Shown here piece by piece: positions 11,040-22,911 of a stretch of 64,000 nt of DNA. The translations under genes and the position numbers were made by a program. The stretch covers positions 57,109,048 through 57,173,047 of the forward strand of contig CM069447.1 in NCBI GenBank assembly GCA_035610835.1, given 5' to 3'. Position 1 is the first letter of the stretch. Each line of letters starts with the position of its first letter. The notes under the pieces are model-generated. The model was not told the origin of the DNA. It saw only the letters and a list, made by a program, of their open reading frames with translations, and made no database searches. Origin of the DNA: Ophiura sarsii. Lineage: Eukaryota; Echinodermata; Ophiuroidea; Amphilepidida; Ophiuridae.

Positions 11040-12449
11040 AGTTTATTTTTGATCGCATCATATTCTATTTTGGATTACATCGGCTTTTATAAGTAAGAAT
11101 GGTTTGTTTGATATGCCATAATAAAACTATATTAATAGCCCTTTATTTACTTTTTATTTTATTCCAATTGGATGTAGAACAAAAATATATGCTTCACCAA
11201 AAATGAGAGCTCAGAAATTGTATTTGCCCGATTACGAACTTGTAAGATGTACAATGTCCGCAGTGAATCGTTTACTATAAATCCCTCTTGTGATGTTATC
11301 ATATACAGATGCAGAGAGCATCCGCTGTGACTTGCAACATTTCAATCACCATCACTACACTCAATAATATAGAGGGCAGTATTAAAGGGACCCAGTATAT
11401 ACCGGACCAGATGTTAGAACCTGATTCAACGATTACACTATTTATACCACAAGCACTACAAGTCATGCAGATTTACCAACCAGATAATATATACCATGAT
11501 AATCATGACAATGCCATTTACAGACGTTTCTATCGGTTAGTGCCTATTGTGCTAACATTGTATCAATACCACCCAACTCAACACAAAAGTTGGTAACCAT
11601 GACCCTTCTAAATATGGCTGAAACATGTATTATGTACATGTATACTTTACTCGTGGAGTTTGTACACAACCCTTTTCAAATCCTAGCATGCTCCATTCAG
11701 AGCCTCTATCAAGGGCGAGAATTTATTTACCATAACAAACATTTGATACCTTGACGGAATAAAGCGTGTTTCCGGGCCCGTTGATTATTTGATCAGAAGA
11801 TGGCCCACAACCCAAATGTACTAATTGGGATACACCACATTATAATACAGGACCATAATCACCTGATAATTGGGAGCAACATGTTTTATCTTTTGTATGT
11901 ATATAAACATATGTATCAAAGTGTCATTGAAAATGAGTGTTTGAAATTCTAGTAATTGAAAACCTAAAAATAGGGGGTATTATTTTGTCTTCGATTTTGC
12001 GAAAAAAAGGGGGGGGGGGTAAAATTGATGAAAAAAAACATGAAGAACGATCATGGTAACCAACTTTTGTGCTTAGTTTGGGAGGGTGCGAGGTCAATGT
12101 CCCTTCTTGATCAATCCTGCACTATACGCTACTTGCACGCAAGCGCCAATAATAAATAAAAGCGAGGCTCTGCTCTCTTATAAACGCGCCCAACCGCGTC
12201 ACGCGGAGGACAAACCTGCGTGAAACCATCGACGTAGTGTTGGGTGATAGTGCGTGATAGTGTGCTAGGGGAGAACCTCGCTTTCAATATGGTTCCATCT
12301 GTACCGTGCAAGTATCGTATAATAACCTGGATAAACGGGATGCGACATAATATAAATCGTTCCTTTGTGATAGACAGCTGTAACAGTAATTGTAACTATT
12401 TATAATTCAGCCAATACACTCATAGCCTAATACAGAATAATAATAAATT
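11040..12449. repeat. 1.43-kb tandem duplication, copy 2
   Basis: Near-identical direct copy of 9608-11026, starting with the satellite word TTTTTGATCGCATCATATTC and ending CAGAATAATAATAAATT before continuing into AAGCATAATACC. A short G tract (about 12010) replaces the longer one in copy 1 (about 10583). Such identity means either a very recent duplication or an assembly artefact from two haplotypes. Confidence 0.9.
11309..11596 (+). CDS. Hypothetical 95-residue open frame, copy 2
   Basis: Twin of the frame at 9875-10162, same length, with a single residue difference (DSTI versus DSTN). No domain is recognised. It is listed only because the frame is preserved in both copies. Confidence 0.2.
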   Translation: MQRASAVTCNISITITTLNNIEGSIKGTQYIPDQMLEPDSTITLFIPQALQVMQIYQPDNIYHDNHDNAIYRRFYRLVPIVLTLYQYHPTQHKSW

Positions 12450-13765
12450 AAGCATAATACCCTTTTAGGTCATGTTTTTTAACCTGGGCTACATTTGTGT
12501 TACATTGGTCTATTTCGCAGTTTCAGTAGAATATGTCAAAATATTTACATCGAAAAAGTATGAAATCATATAAAAACTGAACACAATCTTTCAATTGATA
12601 TGCAAGACAATATGAACATGTCCCTGGGCTCATCCACGTGCTTGATAATATGGAGAGGTCTCAATCTGAATGTGCCAAAAGCATCGCTATTTTGTCCACA
12701 AAAATCAAAAGAACATCTCTCTACAACACAGCAAACATTTTGTTTAACAGTTTTAAACAACGGGTGTTCTCTGCTTTAAAAACAGGTGTGCGTATTCAAA
12801 CTTCGCTTGAGCAGGATACTTGAACAACAGCAGTTGTTAAAAAGTTTTAAACAAGGTTTTTACCATGTAGCTCTCGATGTTACACTTTATAGAACAGATG
12901 ACAGACTTGTTTTTTTGAGCACGAAATAGTGGTGAATTTGGCACATTTTGAATGAGACCTCCCCACATTTACAAGCAGGTGGCTAAGCACTGAAACCAAG
13001 GATTGCTACGAATGGGGTATAGTTAGAAAGAATAACACATCAGCTTTTCATTGGTATGAAACACAGAATGAATATATCACGATACCTTCTTTCAAATTTT
13101 CCTTATAGTAAATGTTGAAACCTAGACAAAAACGAATTTGTGGCTATATATGCACATGGTTCATCCTACTTTGTTAATCATATTTGAAAATTAGTTAAGT
13201 ATAAGCTTAATTGATACTTTAAGTAAATAATGTAAAGCATTTTGCATTATTTCGAACTAAACTGACATAAGACTAAGAACTAGAAAGCTCTATTACAGGA
13301 CAACGCTCCATTTGCACCCATATATTATACAGTCATCTCCTCCTACTCCTCCTCCTCCACTCTCTCAACTACCCTGACTAATAATGCTTGATGAGCTGTT
13401 TTTATTAGATAAAAAGTGATAGATTTGTTCTCTCTTCAGATTATTAAAGGTTATTCAATTATCGTAAAAATAAGCCCAAACACAAGTTACACAAATACAA
13501 TAGCCTAAAGACACAAACAATAATTGAAATGTATTAAAACCACCTTTTTTGTTGCCGAGGTAAAAGATGTGACATTTAACAAATCAGATGAAAACAATAT
13601 ATATGTCTGTATGGACAATATTAATGTGAGCCACGGTTCAGATAATGGTGACCCCACGAAACTAAACTACGAAGAGTAAATTTTCTGAAATAATCTTCAA
13701 TGATATTCTTAATAACCATTTTCCTCGTTCCAGTCAAGCTTCATGGTTCCTTTGGAATCCATAGC
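12450..13765. other. Flank downstream (minus-strand sense) of the hevein-like exon
   Basis: No independent gene is recognised. The part nearest the exon (about 13600-13765) is clearly related to 57890-58077 downstream of the second hevein-like exon (shared words GAGCCACGGTTCAGATAATGG-type, AAATAATCTTCA, CTTAACAGGTAGTACAC), consistent with a conserved 3' untranslated region on the minus strand. Confidence 0.5.
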
Positions 13766-13947
13766 TTAACAGGTAGTACACAACTGCCCTACACAACATC
13801 TATAGTCTCGGTAGAGGTATGTTATGCAATGTTGGCTACTAGTAGAGCACCATGCACCCGTAGAGCAACAACTCTGCCAACACTTGGCTTCTCCACCATT
13901 TGGCGCCAGAAATGAAGGTCCACAGCGGCCATCCGCACGGTAGTAAT
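13766..13947 (-). CDS. Terminal exon with hevein-like (chitin-binding type 1-like) domain, locus 1
   Basis: A minus-strand exon of 182 nt: acceptor TTAACGGCAG then AT (split Asp codon, phase 1), 59 further codons, stop TAA at 13768-13766. Reading starts DYYRADGRCGPSF and then shows NG-EAKC, a CCS pair, G-WC and HC, the spacing of a hevein-type domain, followed by a second cluster RDYRCC and a C-terminal CTTC before the stop. Hevein domains bind chitin or N-acetylglucosamine in extracellular proteins. Here the usual GWCG is GAWCS, so binding may be weakened. The exon is the same length, with the same stop, as the copy at 58078-58259. Its acceptor phase matches the HYR exon donors upstream on the same strand, so it may be the C-terminus of that gene. 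Domain call good; gene membership inferred. Confidence 0.75.
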
Positions 13948-14119
13948 CTGCCGTTAACATGAATTTGGAATGTAAAACGAACACTGGTGGATTTTAGGTA
14001 ACGTTGACACTAATAGTAATACTGAACATTTTGGATTGGGGATACAATGGGGCGGGGTTTGTGGTGCGTTTGAGCTGAATGGGTGGAATGGTTTAGATCA
14101 GGCAATGTTGCATTCGGAC

Positions 14120-14900
14120 CGGACTAATGTCTCCTTTTTACTCTTTCATTGTATTTGGTATTGTACCAACGAAGCTTAAAATTGCCAAAGTTGTTCCTAT
14201 TTTTAAAGATTTCCACAATTTTAGGCCATCTCTGTTCTCCCTGTCTTCTCCAAAATCTTGGAACGTATTATGCACAAATACTATTTAGCTATGTTGATCG
14301 ATTTCATATTTTACAGGACTGTCAGTTTTGTTTTCGTTCCAATCATTCATTATATATGGCTGTACTCGAGGCATACAATAAAATTACTACTGACTCCGAT
14401 AACAAAATAATCTCATTAGGTATCTTATTGGACCTCTCCAAGGCTTTTGACACAATAAATCATGATATTCTATGATCCAAACATAACCATTATGGTGTCC
14501 GTGGGAATGCCTTGGACTGGTTCAGAAGCTACCTAACCAACAGATCTCAATTTACTATCTTCGACCGCCATAATTCGTCCAATTCAAATGTATCATGTGG
14601 AGTTCCACAAGTCTCGATCTTAGGCCCAATTCTGTTTATCATCTATATAAATGATATTCGCCTTGCTGCCTTACATGTTATTACTGTCGCTTTTTATTAT
14701 ATACCTGGTTCACAAATCGTTACTGAGCTGTTATTGTAATTTTGTTCATGCCGTCGCCAACATACACCCGAGTTTGCATTATAGCTAATTTGGGTGGCCA
14801 AGTACTTTTTCGAGTTCTGCTCTGATTTGGTCAACCTACCATGGTATATTAATTGTATTGTCATTGTATGTATTGTGGTAAATAAAGTGAACTGAACTGA
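14120..14900 (+). pseudogene. 5'-truncated LINE reverse transcriptase relic (CR1/Jockey-like) with 3' tail
   Basis: Reverse-transcriptase fragments lie in broken plus-strand frames. At about 14415-14475 the frame reads LDLSKAFDTINHDIL, a stop (TGA) follows, then YGVRGNALDWFRSYLTNRSQ at about 14495-14560 and CGVPQVSILGPILFIIYIND at about 14605-14660. The conserved PQGS has become PQVS. After the palm fragment the catalytic YADD and C-terminal parts are missing, so there is an internal deletion. The 3' end (about 14870-14900) finishes in AATAAAGTGAACTGAACTGAA, a microsatellite-like tail typical of LINEs. It is dead, and it lies in the presumed long intron between the HYR exons and the hevein-like exon. 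Confidence 0.85.
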
Positions 14901-16280
14901 ATGTTATTCTTGTGTGTCACCCCATCACCGGGACCGTTGAACTATATTGGGTGTCACGTGAGAAAATAAGCTAGACTTTAGGCGATATAGATTATCGTTT
15001 AACATGTTTACCATACTTAGAAAATCATTTGAACTACTTTTTAATAGATTAGATCATTTATTGTGTTTAGCATTTCATTTCCGCATAAGGTAATTAATAA
15101 TAGATTGATACCTTACCCAAAAATGTAACATTGACTGCGTTTCACAAACTTTGTCGAGACACATTATGCTGTTATTTTGCCATACCTTAACTATGAATTC
15201 TCATCTGGGTAAATGCAGGTAAAACTAAGTTGGATAAACTTAAAAATTGGACAATAAGGACAATTTCCAAAAGACATTACAGATGTCATACTCGGCCTTT
15301 ATTCAAGGGGTACAACATCTTAAATATTGGTGATACGAGTACCGTAAACTGGGGTGGATAGGGACAGTTTCATCACTCTCTAGATTGTAGTTCTTTTCAT
15401 ATACCCTCATTAGCCAAACTTATTAGCACTTATTATGTCCACATTGTAATGCCTTTGAACTGCCACTACAAAAATATGAACATATTATGTGATGGGTATA
15501 TAATTTTGTCTTACAAAAGTCGGTGTAGGGAAATCACTAGATTTAAAGAGTTTGTACCTGGTTTATTCTACATGTGGCTGAATATGGATAATTAGTGCAT
15601 TTTGACAGAAAGAAAAAACAAGCACTTTTAAGTAGTGTTTACCACTATCACTGTTCAAAACAAAAATTAACAATATTCTTAGACGTGTCAGTTAACAAGG
15701 AAATAAAATACTTGACTGATTTAGGTAAAGAGTTATTTAGGTGCTTGTAGATCATATAATATGTCATTCTTTGAATCAAGCTTTATATTCTAATTGATGT
15801 GTAACAATTCAGTATCAAATGTTCATCTTTTCTACAAATATAGAGATAAATATTATGTGTCATTCAATATTTAAAAAAGAAAAGAAATATGAACATTTCT
15901 GGTCAACAATGGTAAAATAACAGTTCAAAAATTGAAGCTTTCAATCAAGCGTTTATAGAATTGAGTCAATAGGGACATATACACTTATCCAGACCATAAT
16001 TATTTTCTTGTACCCAAATGAGTCAAATTGTTGAGATGATATTATTTCCACATAATAAGCCTTAAAACTGCTCTTACAAAAAATTAAATATATGGAATGG
16101 GTATAATATTTTCATTAAAATGTTGCTGTCCCTATTGACCCTAGCCTTTACAAATTTTACGGGAAAAGTGCAAAAAAGCTTGAAATGTAAAATCCTTTAA
16201 GAATTTCTTACCAATGTCAAAAACTCTCATGAAAACAGTGCCAAATGAACTTTTTGATGTCTTTGGTCCAATACCGTTTT
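14901..16280. other. Non-coding; possible old TIR element
   Basis: GGGGTGGATAGGGACAG (about 15350) and the inverse CTGTCCCTATTGACCC (about 16125) could be the ends of an old non-autonomous element. Two diverged direct segments lie inside it (about 15355-15500 and 15965-16110, sharing CATTGTAATGCCTT/CATAATAAGCCTT-type words, ACTACAAAAA and GGGTATA). No coding sequence is recognised. Confidence 0.35.
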
Positions 16281-16289
16281 ATACAATGT

Positions 16290-17451
16290 TTTCTTGCTTG
16301 AAAAACTTATTTTCTGGAAAGATCTCGATGTTTTCTATTTGGACATATTTACTTTGCTATACTTCGTAACACACCTCGCGCTGTACTTTATGGTGAACTC
16401 GGATGGGCACCAATTTCCACAATTCAAGATGGCTTTAGAGCAAAATATTTCGCACGTATCATTGACATGGAGCAACATCGCTTGCCAAAATTACTTATTA
16501 ACACAATGCTAAGTTTGGATATTGAGCCAATTAAACTTCGATACAAATTCTTATATTGTATTCATAATATTTTGCACAAGTGTGACCTAATTGACATCAT
16601 TGATTCAGCGAAGTCTGGTAGAGCTCCATTGAATCCCCATTGGGCCAATTCAGTTAAACGCGCGATCAATAATATATCTAACATTGAATGGGAAGAAGAT
16701 GTCAAATCCAAATCCTCTCTTACAGATTATTTGAGTATTAAGTACACTCCAGGCATGGAGACATACTTGTTAGATAACATTGATTTTTATGGGGCTTGTC
16801 TTAAATTCAAGATTCGTTCAAATACACTACCATTAGAGTACAAAGTGAGTAAATGGACCCCTGATAATAATGGCACCTGTCAATTATGTAATAATGGTAT
16901 TGAGGATACAAAACACTTTCTTTTCACTTGCATGTCACTTAATGCTATAAGAACTAATGAATATAACAATCTAGAAAAGGCTCTAATTGACTTAAATGGT
17001 ATTGATGTATGGGTGCTATTTATCTCTAGCGATCTTGATGTAAAATATAAATTAATGCTAGGTAGTACATACACCACATTTTGTAATATAAGCAATGTTA
17101 ACGACTTTTATCATGTATTTGACAAATTTTGTAAGTCCTTCTCCAAGCGTGCATGGAAGGCACGATTTGAGACGAAATGCGCAAACAATGATGATTGAAT
17201 TTAATATATTTGTTCATGTATATACATGTATAGTGCCATTTTCCACGTGTGCCTGACATAATTTCAGATCAATTTTGTATGATTGACTTTGTGTCTGTAT
17301 ATAATATGTATCTATCTCATGGTAAAACTTTGTAATTTGTGTATATAATTGTGTATTAATCTTGTGATTTTCTGTATATGAACGCACCGTCGGGTAGACG
17401 GGTGCCGCTGTTTTAAAAGCGTATGTTCAAATAAATAAATAAATAAATACA
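16290..17451 (+). pseudogene. LINE ORF2 C-terminal fragment with CCHC knuckle and AAAT tail
   Basis: The frame open from about 16357 through the stop at 17198 reads RNTPRAVLYGELGWAP, a hallmark of the post-RT region of many animal LINEs, and continues to a zinc-knuckle-like motif CQLCNNGIEDTKHFLFTC at about 16880-16930. The region before 16350 is frameshifted and the reverse transcriptase itself is absent, so the copy is 5' truncated. The 3' untranslated part ends with an AAAT microsatellite at about 17430-17451. The last 240 codons are intact, so this copy is fairly young. Clade uncertain. Confidence 0.85.
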
Positions 17452-18530
17452 AACTTCTGATCGTGTTTTCACTACAAATTTTGCGCTCATATACCCCAAA
17501 TTAGCAAAATTTCCATGTCCGCGGCATAAAGGTTAAATGTTGCCTTTATTAATTACAATACGAAAAGTACAACATTTTCTACAAAACGTGTCCTAATTTG
17601 TAGGGAACACATAGCGATATTCCATGGTTAGGGAAAAAATGAAAAATGTTTACGATGTTAACCTGTTTCAACTTAATATATTATGTCCAAGATATTGATG
17701 AATTATATTTTCAAAATTCTTTAGCAGCATGTCTGACCTTGAGAAAAAAAATCAAAATGCTGCAAAGCATGCGACCTTGTTAAGAATGTTTATTACGTTA
17801 TTCAGATTTCTCCCGAACTATGTATCAAAACACAATCGTTTGTTAAAAACCTATTTGATACATACACATACATGTATATATATACTCTGTGGTTACTTAG
17901 AGCACTCTCTAGCTCTTTCCAGATCGTCTACATGGTACTATGTGTACGAAAAACGTTTACTACGTTATCGTTTATTACGTTATCGAATACATCGATAAAG
18001 AGACAGCCACACTCTACGACTGTATTAAGCAAAACATGTGGCAGGCCCTTTTCGCAGGCATACATGGGCAATACTTGTTGAAGTACAGTGCGAAAAAACA
18101 CGACGAATGGTAAGAATTCCTTATTTTTTTCTTGTAAGTAATATGAAAATTAAGCTGAATGAATGTTGAAGTCATACAGATCTCTTAAGAACATTGAAAA
18201 CGGACCTATGATATCAGGATGGGGTTCATAATGTGAAGAAATGCAGTAGGTATCGCCAACGTCTACATTGATTGCTTTGTATATATGTTATAAGCTAGCA
18301 TTAGGCACTGTTGCTGTTGCCAATAACGTAATAATAAAGTTTTCTGAAGTGAATACAAAGAAAACTAAGTTGTTGACAGGAAATTGAGCATTACCCGTTA
18401 ACCCCCGTCAGAGGTTATTTCCGGTCACGAGGCACTTTTTTCCCGCCATCATTTTGTCCCGGGGTTCACACCGCACCATTTCGTGCATTCTGCCTTGCGA
18501 CTGCAACCGCAATACACTTGCTCAGAGGAG

Positions 18531-18537
18531 TATAAAA
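18531..18537 (+). promoter_or_regulatory. TATA-box-like element in a GC-richer patch
   Basis: AGGAGTATAAAACCC sits at the end of a locally GC-rich stretch (18405-18530: GTCCCGGGGTTC, CGCACCATTTCG, CTGCAACCGC) in otherwise AT-rich DNA, the look of a metazoan core promoter. No plus-strand open frame or known RNA follows within a few hundred bases. It may drive a non-coding transcript or be fortuitous. Confidence 0.25.
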
Positions 18538-19030
18538 CCCACCCTCCACTCCCAGTTGTTAAGCTGGAAATAATTTATAGTCGATGGATATTAAAATATT
18601 TGAATATTCGGCTCATATCATGCCAGCTATATGCTAATTGTTAGGTTCCACATTGGTCCAATATATATATAGAAAATATATATTAAATAATTATGCCCCA
18701 GATGTAGACCTAAAAAGAGGGAAAACGCCGCGGTCCTAAAGTTCCGAAGTAAAACCGGCAAACCTGCATGATCTGGTTGTGCTCAAGTGGATCCAACTCC
18801 ACTCTGTCGTCTATGCAGGCCAGGTAGGCCGTAGGACTGCGGTTGTAAATTCTTTCCCCGGTACTCTGGGGCGATTGATATGATAATTATCATGCATGGA
18901 GCCTTTTCGGTCCGCAGGGCAGGCTTTAATTAAGGGAATGTATTCGGCGGTCTTGCAAAGATAACCCGTCAAGATTGTAGCAGTTGTAATCCATTCCTGG
19001 CAACCTGCGGTTGGCCCAGTGGGTTGTATG

Positions 19031-19160
19031 GATTCAGGCATTATGCCGGAGAGTACATGTACGTGCGGTATTCTTAACTCGGGCTCCTGTTCCATTGTTT
19101 TCGGATTCAGCTATTAGGACGGGAGATTACATGTGCTTGCGGTACTCTTAACCTAGGTCG
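19031..19160. repeat. Two diverged direct units of about 57 bp
   Basis: GATTCAGGCATTATGCCGG...GTGCGGTATTCTTAACTCGGG (19031-19083) is followed by GATTCAGCTATTAGGACGGG...TGCGGTACTCTTAACCTAGG (19104-19155). It is a small local duplication inside the GC-richer patch, with no known role. Confidence 0.6.
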
Positions 19161-21900
19161 GGTAATCCGCGGACCAATGTTGGACGAAGGTTGCACAATC
19201 AAGTGCTGATCAGCAAGGGCATGCTTGCTACGAGATTGCATCTTAAGGTTGTGTCTTACCTTGAATGGGTGCTTTTGCTTATGTGGGTCGTTTTTAAGGC
19301 CTCAAATTGATGTATTTTCATCAGAAAATTGGAAATAAGTAATGAATTAATCTCATTGGTGTTTATAAAAATGTATTGGTACAGTCATTGTATTAAAGTG
19401 TACCTATCTGCCTTTGCGTCTTTGCGTAGACATAGACTTGGACTTTTTCAAATTGTACTACATTTAGCTACAAATTAAAATTGAAAAGGAAATGTCATAT
19501 TTAAGAATTTGATAGCTTAATAACAGTTCCTTTCCGGACTCATTCAAATATTGTCTTAACCGTCCATCCACATGGCGGAACCGAAAGGTCGCTGGATTAA
19601 ATTTGCTAAAATTTAATAATTAATCTCATTGAAATGAGAACATTGAGAGGTATAGATAGACATAGTAATAATTATACCGATCTGCTTTGTGTGGTCTTAA
19701 TTGTATCATCAAACTCGCACTTATTCCAAATTAAAATAAATATGTCAGGTTTTAGAATTTGAACAACTTACAGATTTTTGGCATCCGATATTCACATATC
19801 GGGCTTAATCCGGCGACATCCACATGTCAATTGGTTTAAAAATTATTTTCAACAAGTTCAATTCTACTGTACATGAATCCCTCTCGTAGGGAACTAAAAT
19901 ATCAAACTTTTCAAGTTTGTATTGGTTGTGTTTGGAAAATTAATAGTAATGTTGTGTGCGATCACATGACTGACCATGGGTCATGGTGAATAAATTTGAT
20001 GTTGTTTGGTTGCAGTTACAAGCTACCACTACCATTTTTTGTGTCCTGTCTCAAGTTCATCTGACAACAAACAGGATAACGTAACCAGCCTCATTGTCTA
20101 TTCTCATGTCAATGTTGGTGTCAATTCAGTAACTTTCATGATTGATGTACTTGAGTATCATACATTGTATCCAATGTTCTAATTTTAATATGTGGACTAT
20201 TCCATGTCAGGACTGAAACCACCTTATATTGGATAACGTAATACAATTTTCATTATTTGATAAATATAATTGCACCCTGTTCATAGTGATTCAACATTTA
20301 TTATGTGTTTATGAATGTTAACTTAGTGTACATACATATTGTCTCACAATCTCATTTGTTTGCATGCTTCAATGATGCATAGTTATATGGCTATTGGATA
20401 ACGTAATAAACCAATTTGTATAATTGCGTGAATAAATGCGTTATACCTAGCTAAAACAGCTGCAATATTTGCCATCAACTTTGTTTTGTTTTTGTTATCA
20501 TTATTATACAGAAATATAAATAAAAAAGGCTAGGCCCTATTCAATATTTAGTGCTATTCAAATTTACATAAAGGTAATAATGTCATGGTCTAACAACATA
20601 CCTGTAAAGTGCCATGTTACATCTGTCGATTTAGTGACCATGTTTATTACGTTATTCACCATATTTACCCTACATCAAAAGAGCAAGTCGACAATATATA
20701 GAACTGTCGTTCGGTGAGCTTCGGGCAACTTAACTTACATAAATACCATTTACTAGGTATTGCTGAATACACCGATGGTGCTTAATACATAGAAATGTAT
20801 ATTTCATTTGATAGTAATTAGTTCTATTTATTATCACTGTGAATGTTTAGAATTTGAGGTATAAAATATGTGCTTGTGTCATTTAAAACAAGTTAAGTGA
20901 GATTATATATATGGTAAGCATTATTACTTTTTGTTTGTTTTTCCGTTTTTGGTAAAAGAAGATTGAATATAAAATAAATGTGTTGTGATGGAAAGCTAAG
21001 CGTTTGAAAATTATGCACTAAACAGTTTTGCGACCATGTTTATTACGTTATCCATCCTCGTCGTTGAAATTGCATTCTGGTGTAATTTACAAGTGTGTAT
21101 ACTGCTTTTTACTGCTTTATATTGTCAAATGGGCTACATTATATGGCCACAAGATGTGATTGTGTACAAAATAAACTGACTTGGTCAATGTTGAATATAT
21201 TTGTTTACATGTGTTATGTGTTTGTATATGTTTATTACGTTACCCACCCCATAAAGTCCGATTACTAATGCCAGCGTTATTAGTAAAGCATAATATTTAT
21301 TATTTCTGAGCTAACCTTTAAAAACACATTATAAGGAATGGAAACAGATACGATTAAAGATATATTTTATACTTTGCACAAAGATTATTCATTTTGGAAA
21401 ACCGTGCATTTTTTTAGATTTAAAGCCGAGGTTCATACAGTAATGTGAAGACCAAAAACGATTCATAATACTTGCAATTTACACTATTACATTGCATTTT
21501 GTTCGCTGTAATTGATAGAAGTCTGCTTTCGTAACTACAATTTTGTGTTTTTGGCATCACAGTTTGTAAACCCGTTTTGATTTAGAGCTGATAGGCAGTA
21601 GATAACGTAATAAACATGGAACTAAATCTGCAAACAAGCGATATTATAATATAAATTCAACGTTATATTGTACAAAAGTGCAATCAGTGTTGTTCACAAA
21701 ATTTTAAATCTAGTATCCAGTACATGTCTACTAAAAAACAATAGCGTAATAAATAGAATTGGAGACAATTTTTTTTCTTCAACTTCTGAAATCTCATTTG
21801 CACTATTTTCATGAGAGTTGACCGTTTTTGACCGTTGTTTTTTTGTATATAAAGAGAAAATGTGAACAATAGCCCAACAGACATTAACAACGTTAATGAA

Positions 21901-22911
21901 CTGAGTGATTACACATCAAACGGGTGACTCTCAACAGAGAGCTCAATTGGTTCACTGCAACTCAGAAAATATTCAAAAATACAAGTATACACAATTGGGC
22001 TAGTAAAAAACCCAATGAAAGTGGCGTGGGACAGGAATAGGATAAACACCCAAACATAGAGAATAACATTAAAAAAAATAAGACGAAAATAATATCTGGA
22101 GGTCATTGATACATCGAGAGAGCTTAGCCAACATATTCTAATGAGTTGGAGAGAAAGTGTCTGTTAACACGAAAAAGAACCGTTGAAGAACCTTAAAATC
22201 CATGTCCTGGTGCATTTCCAGCTCATTTGTTCAAATTATGCAGTTAGGAGCAGGAAAGTTCTGACCACACCATGTGTTCAGTGGTTTTTTTCCGGACACC
22301 GATATTTCGATACGCTGGGCTCCACATTTGTTATTTTACAACAACTGAACCATTTCATGAACACTATTATTGCTCTTTAAACATTTTGAAAAAATAAAAT
22401 AAATAGTAGGCCTATATCAAATACAAAAAAAAATTGACATTTCAAAAAAAAGCTTTTCCCATTTGTGTCCCTATTCATCCCCATGTCCCTATTCACCCCG
22501 TTTTACAATACGTATTTTTTGAACGAGGTGTATTTATGTATAGATATTCCAAAGGTAAGCTGCGTAATAAATTAAGTAATATTACACTAAACGTTCTGAC
22601 ACCCACTACCACCAGACAAGATTGTAAATGACATTAAGTTAACAACCGTGTTATAATCATCTCACAAATATGTCCACGATTTCTCTGAGAACCAATAGGA
22701 ATTATTTTCACTTTGTTGGTGAATACAATTGGTATCAGATAACAAGAAATGCGTAATCTTTCTACATCCCAAAGTATGTGGACTAGTACATACCCAGTGA
22801 TGAGGACTTGCAACAGACTTTGACACCTCTACAAAGAGTAGGCAATACAAAAAATCTTCGAGAGGGTTGCAAAGTTTTGCGCTATATTCAACATCCATAA
22901 TACACACATAC
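21901..22911. other. Non-coding; isolated element terminus
   Basis: No exon is recognised downstream of the last HYR exon on the minus strand. At about 22462-22505 two copies of GTCCCTATTCA-CCCC resemble the inverse of GGGGTGGATAGGGACAG at 15350, so a fragment of that element family is probably present. Confidence 0.35.

Larger units (their letters stand above)
17789..21614. repeat. Cluster of the 13-mer TTTATTACGTTAT in both orientations
   Basis: Exact copies occur at 17789, 17971, 20643 and 21039 on the plus strand and at 20398 and 21602 on the minus strand. One-mismatch copies are at 17956 (plus), 21231 (plus), 18323 (minus) and 20233 (minus), and a shorter match at 20076. Three copies share the wider context ACCATG before the word (20637, 21033 and the inverse at 21602), but the flanks otherwise differ, so it is not simply a tandem repeat. 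The exact 13-mer was not noticed elsewhere in the window. The core ATAACGTAAT resembles bZIP (C/EBP or PAR type) sites and TTTATTAC resembles posterior-Hox/CDX sites. Those readings are inference. Confidence 0.8.
17452..21900. other. Non-coding interval carrying a dispersed 13-mer cluster
   Basis: No protein gene is recognised. The interval is single-copy-looking, with a GC-richer patch at 18400-18560 and 18720-19260, and recurrent TTTATTACGTTAT words (separate entry). A good splice-donor-like word ATGGTAAGAATT occurs at about 18107, but no coding exon can be defined before it. Confidence 0.45.

Noticed and set aside
18720..18800. rRNA-like or group I intron-like words (CCGCGGTCCTAAAGTTCCG)
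   Set aside because: The resemblance to conserved rRNA is only a few bases and no extended rRNA sequence follows.
18811..19095. 94-codon minus-strand frame beginning MEQEPELRIP
   Set aside because: Composition is less biased than its neighbours, but it has no recognised domain, no splice signals and overlaps a small direct repeat.
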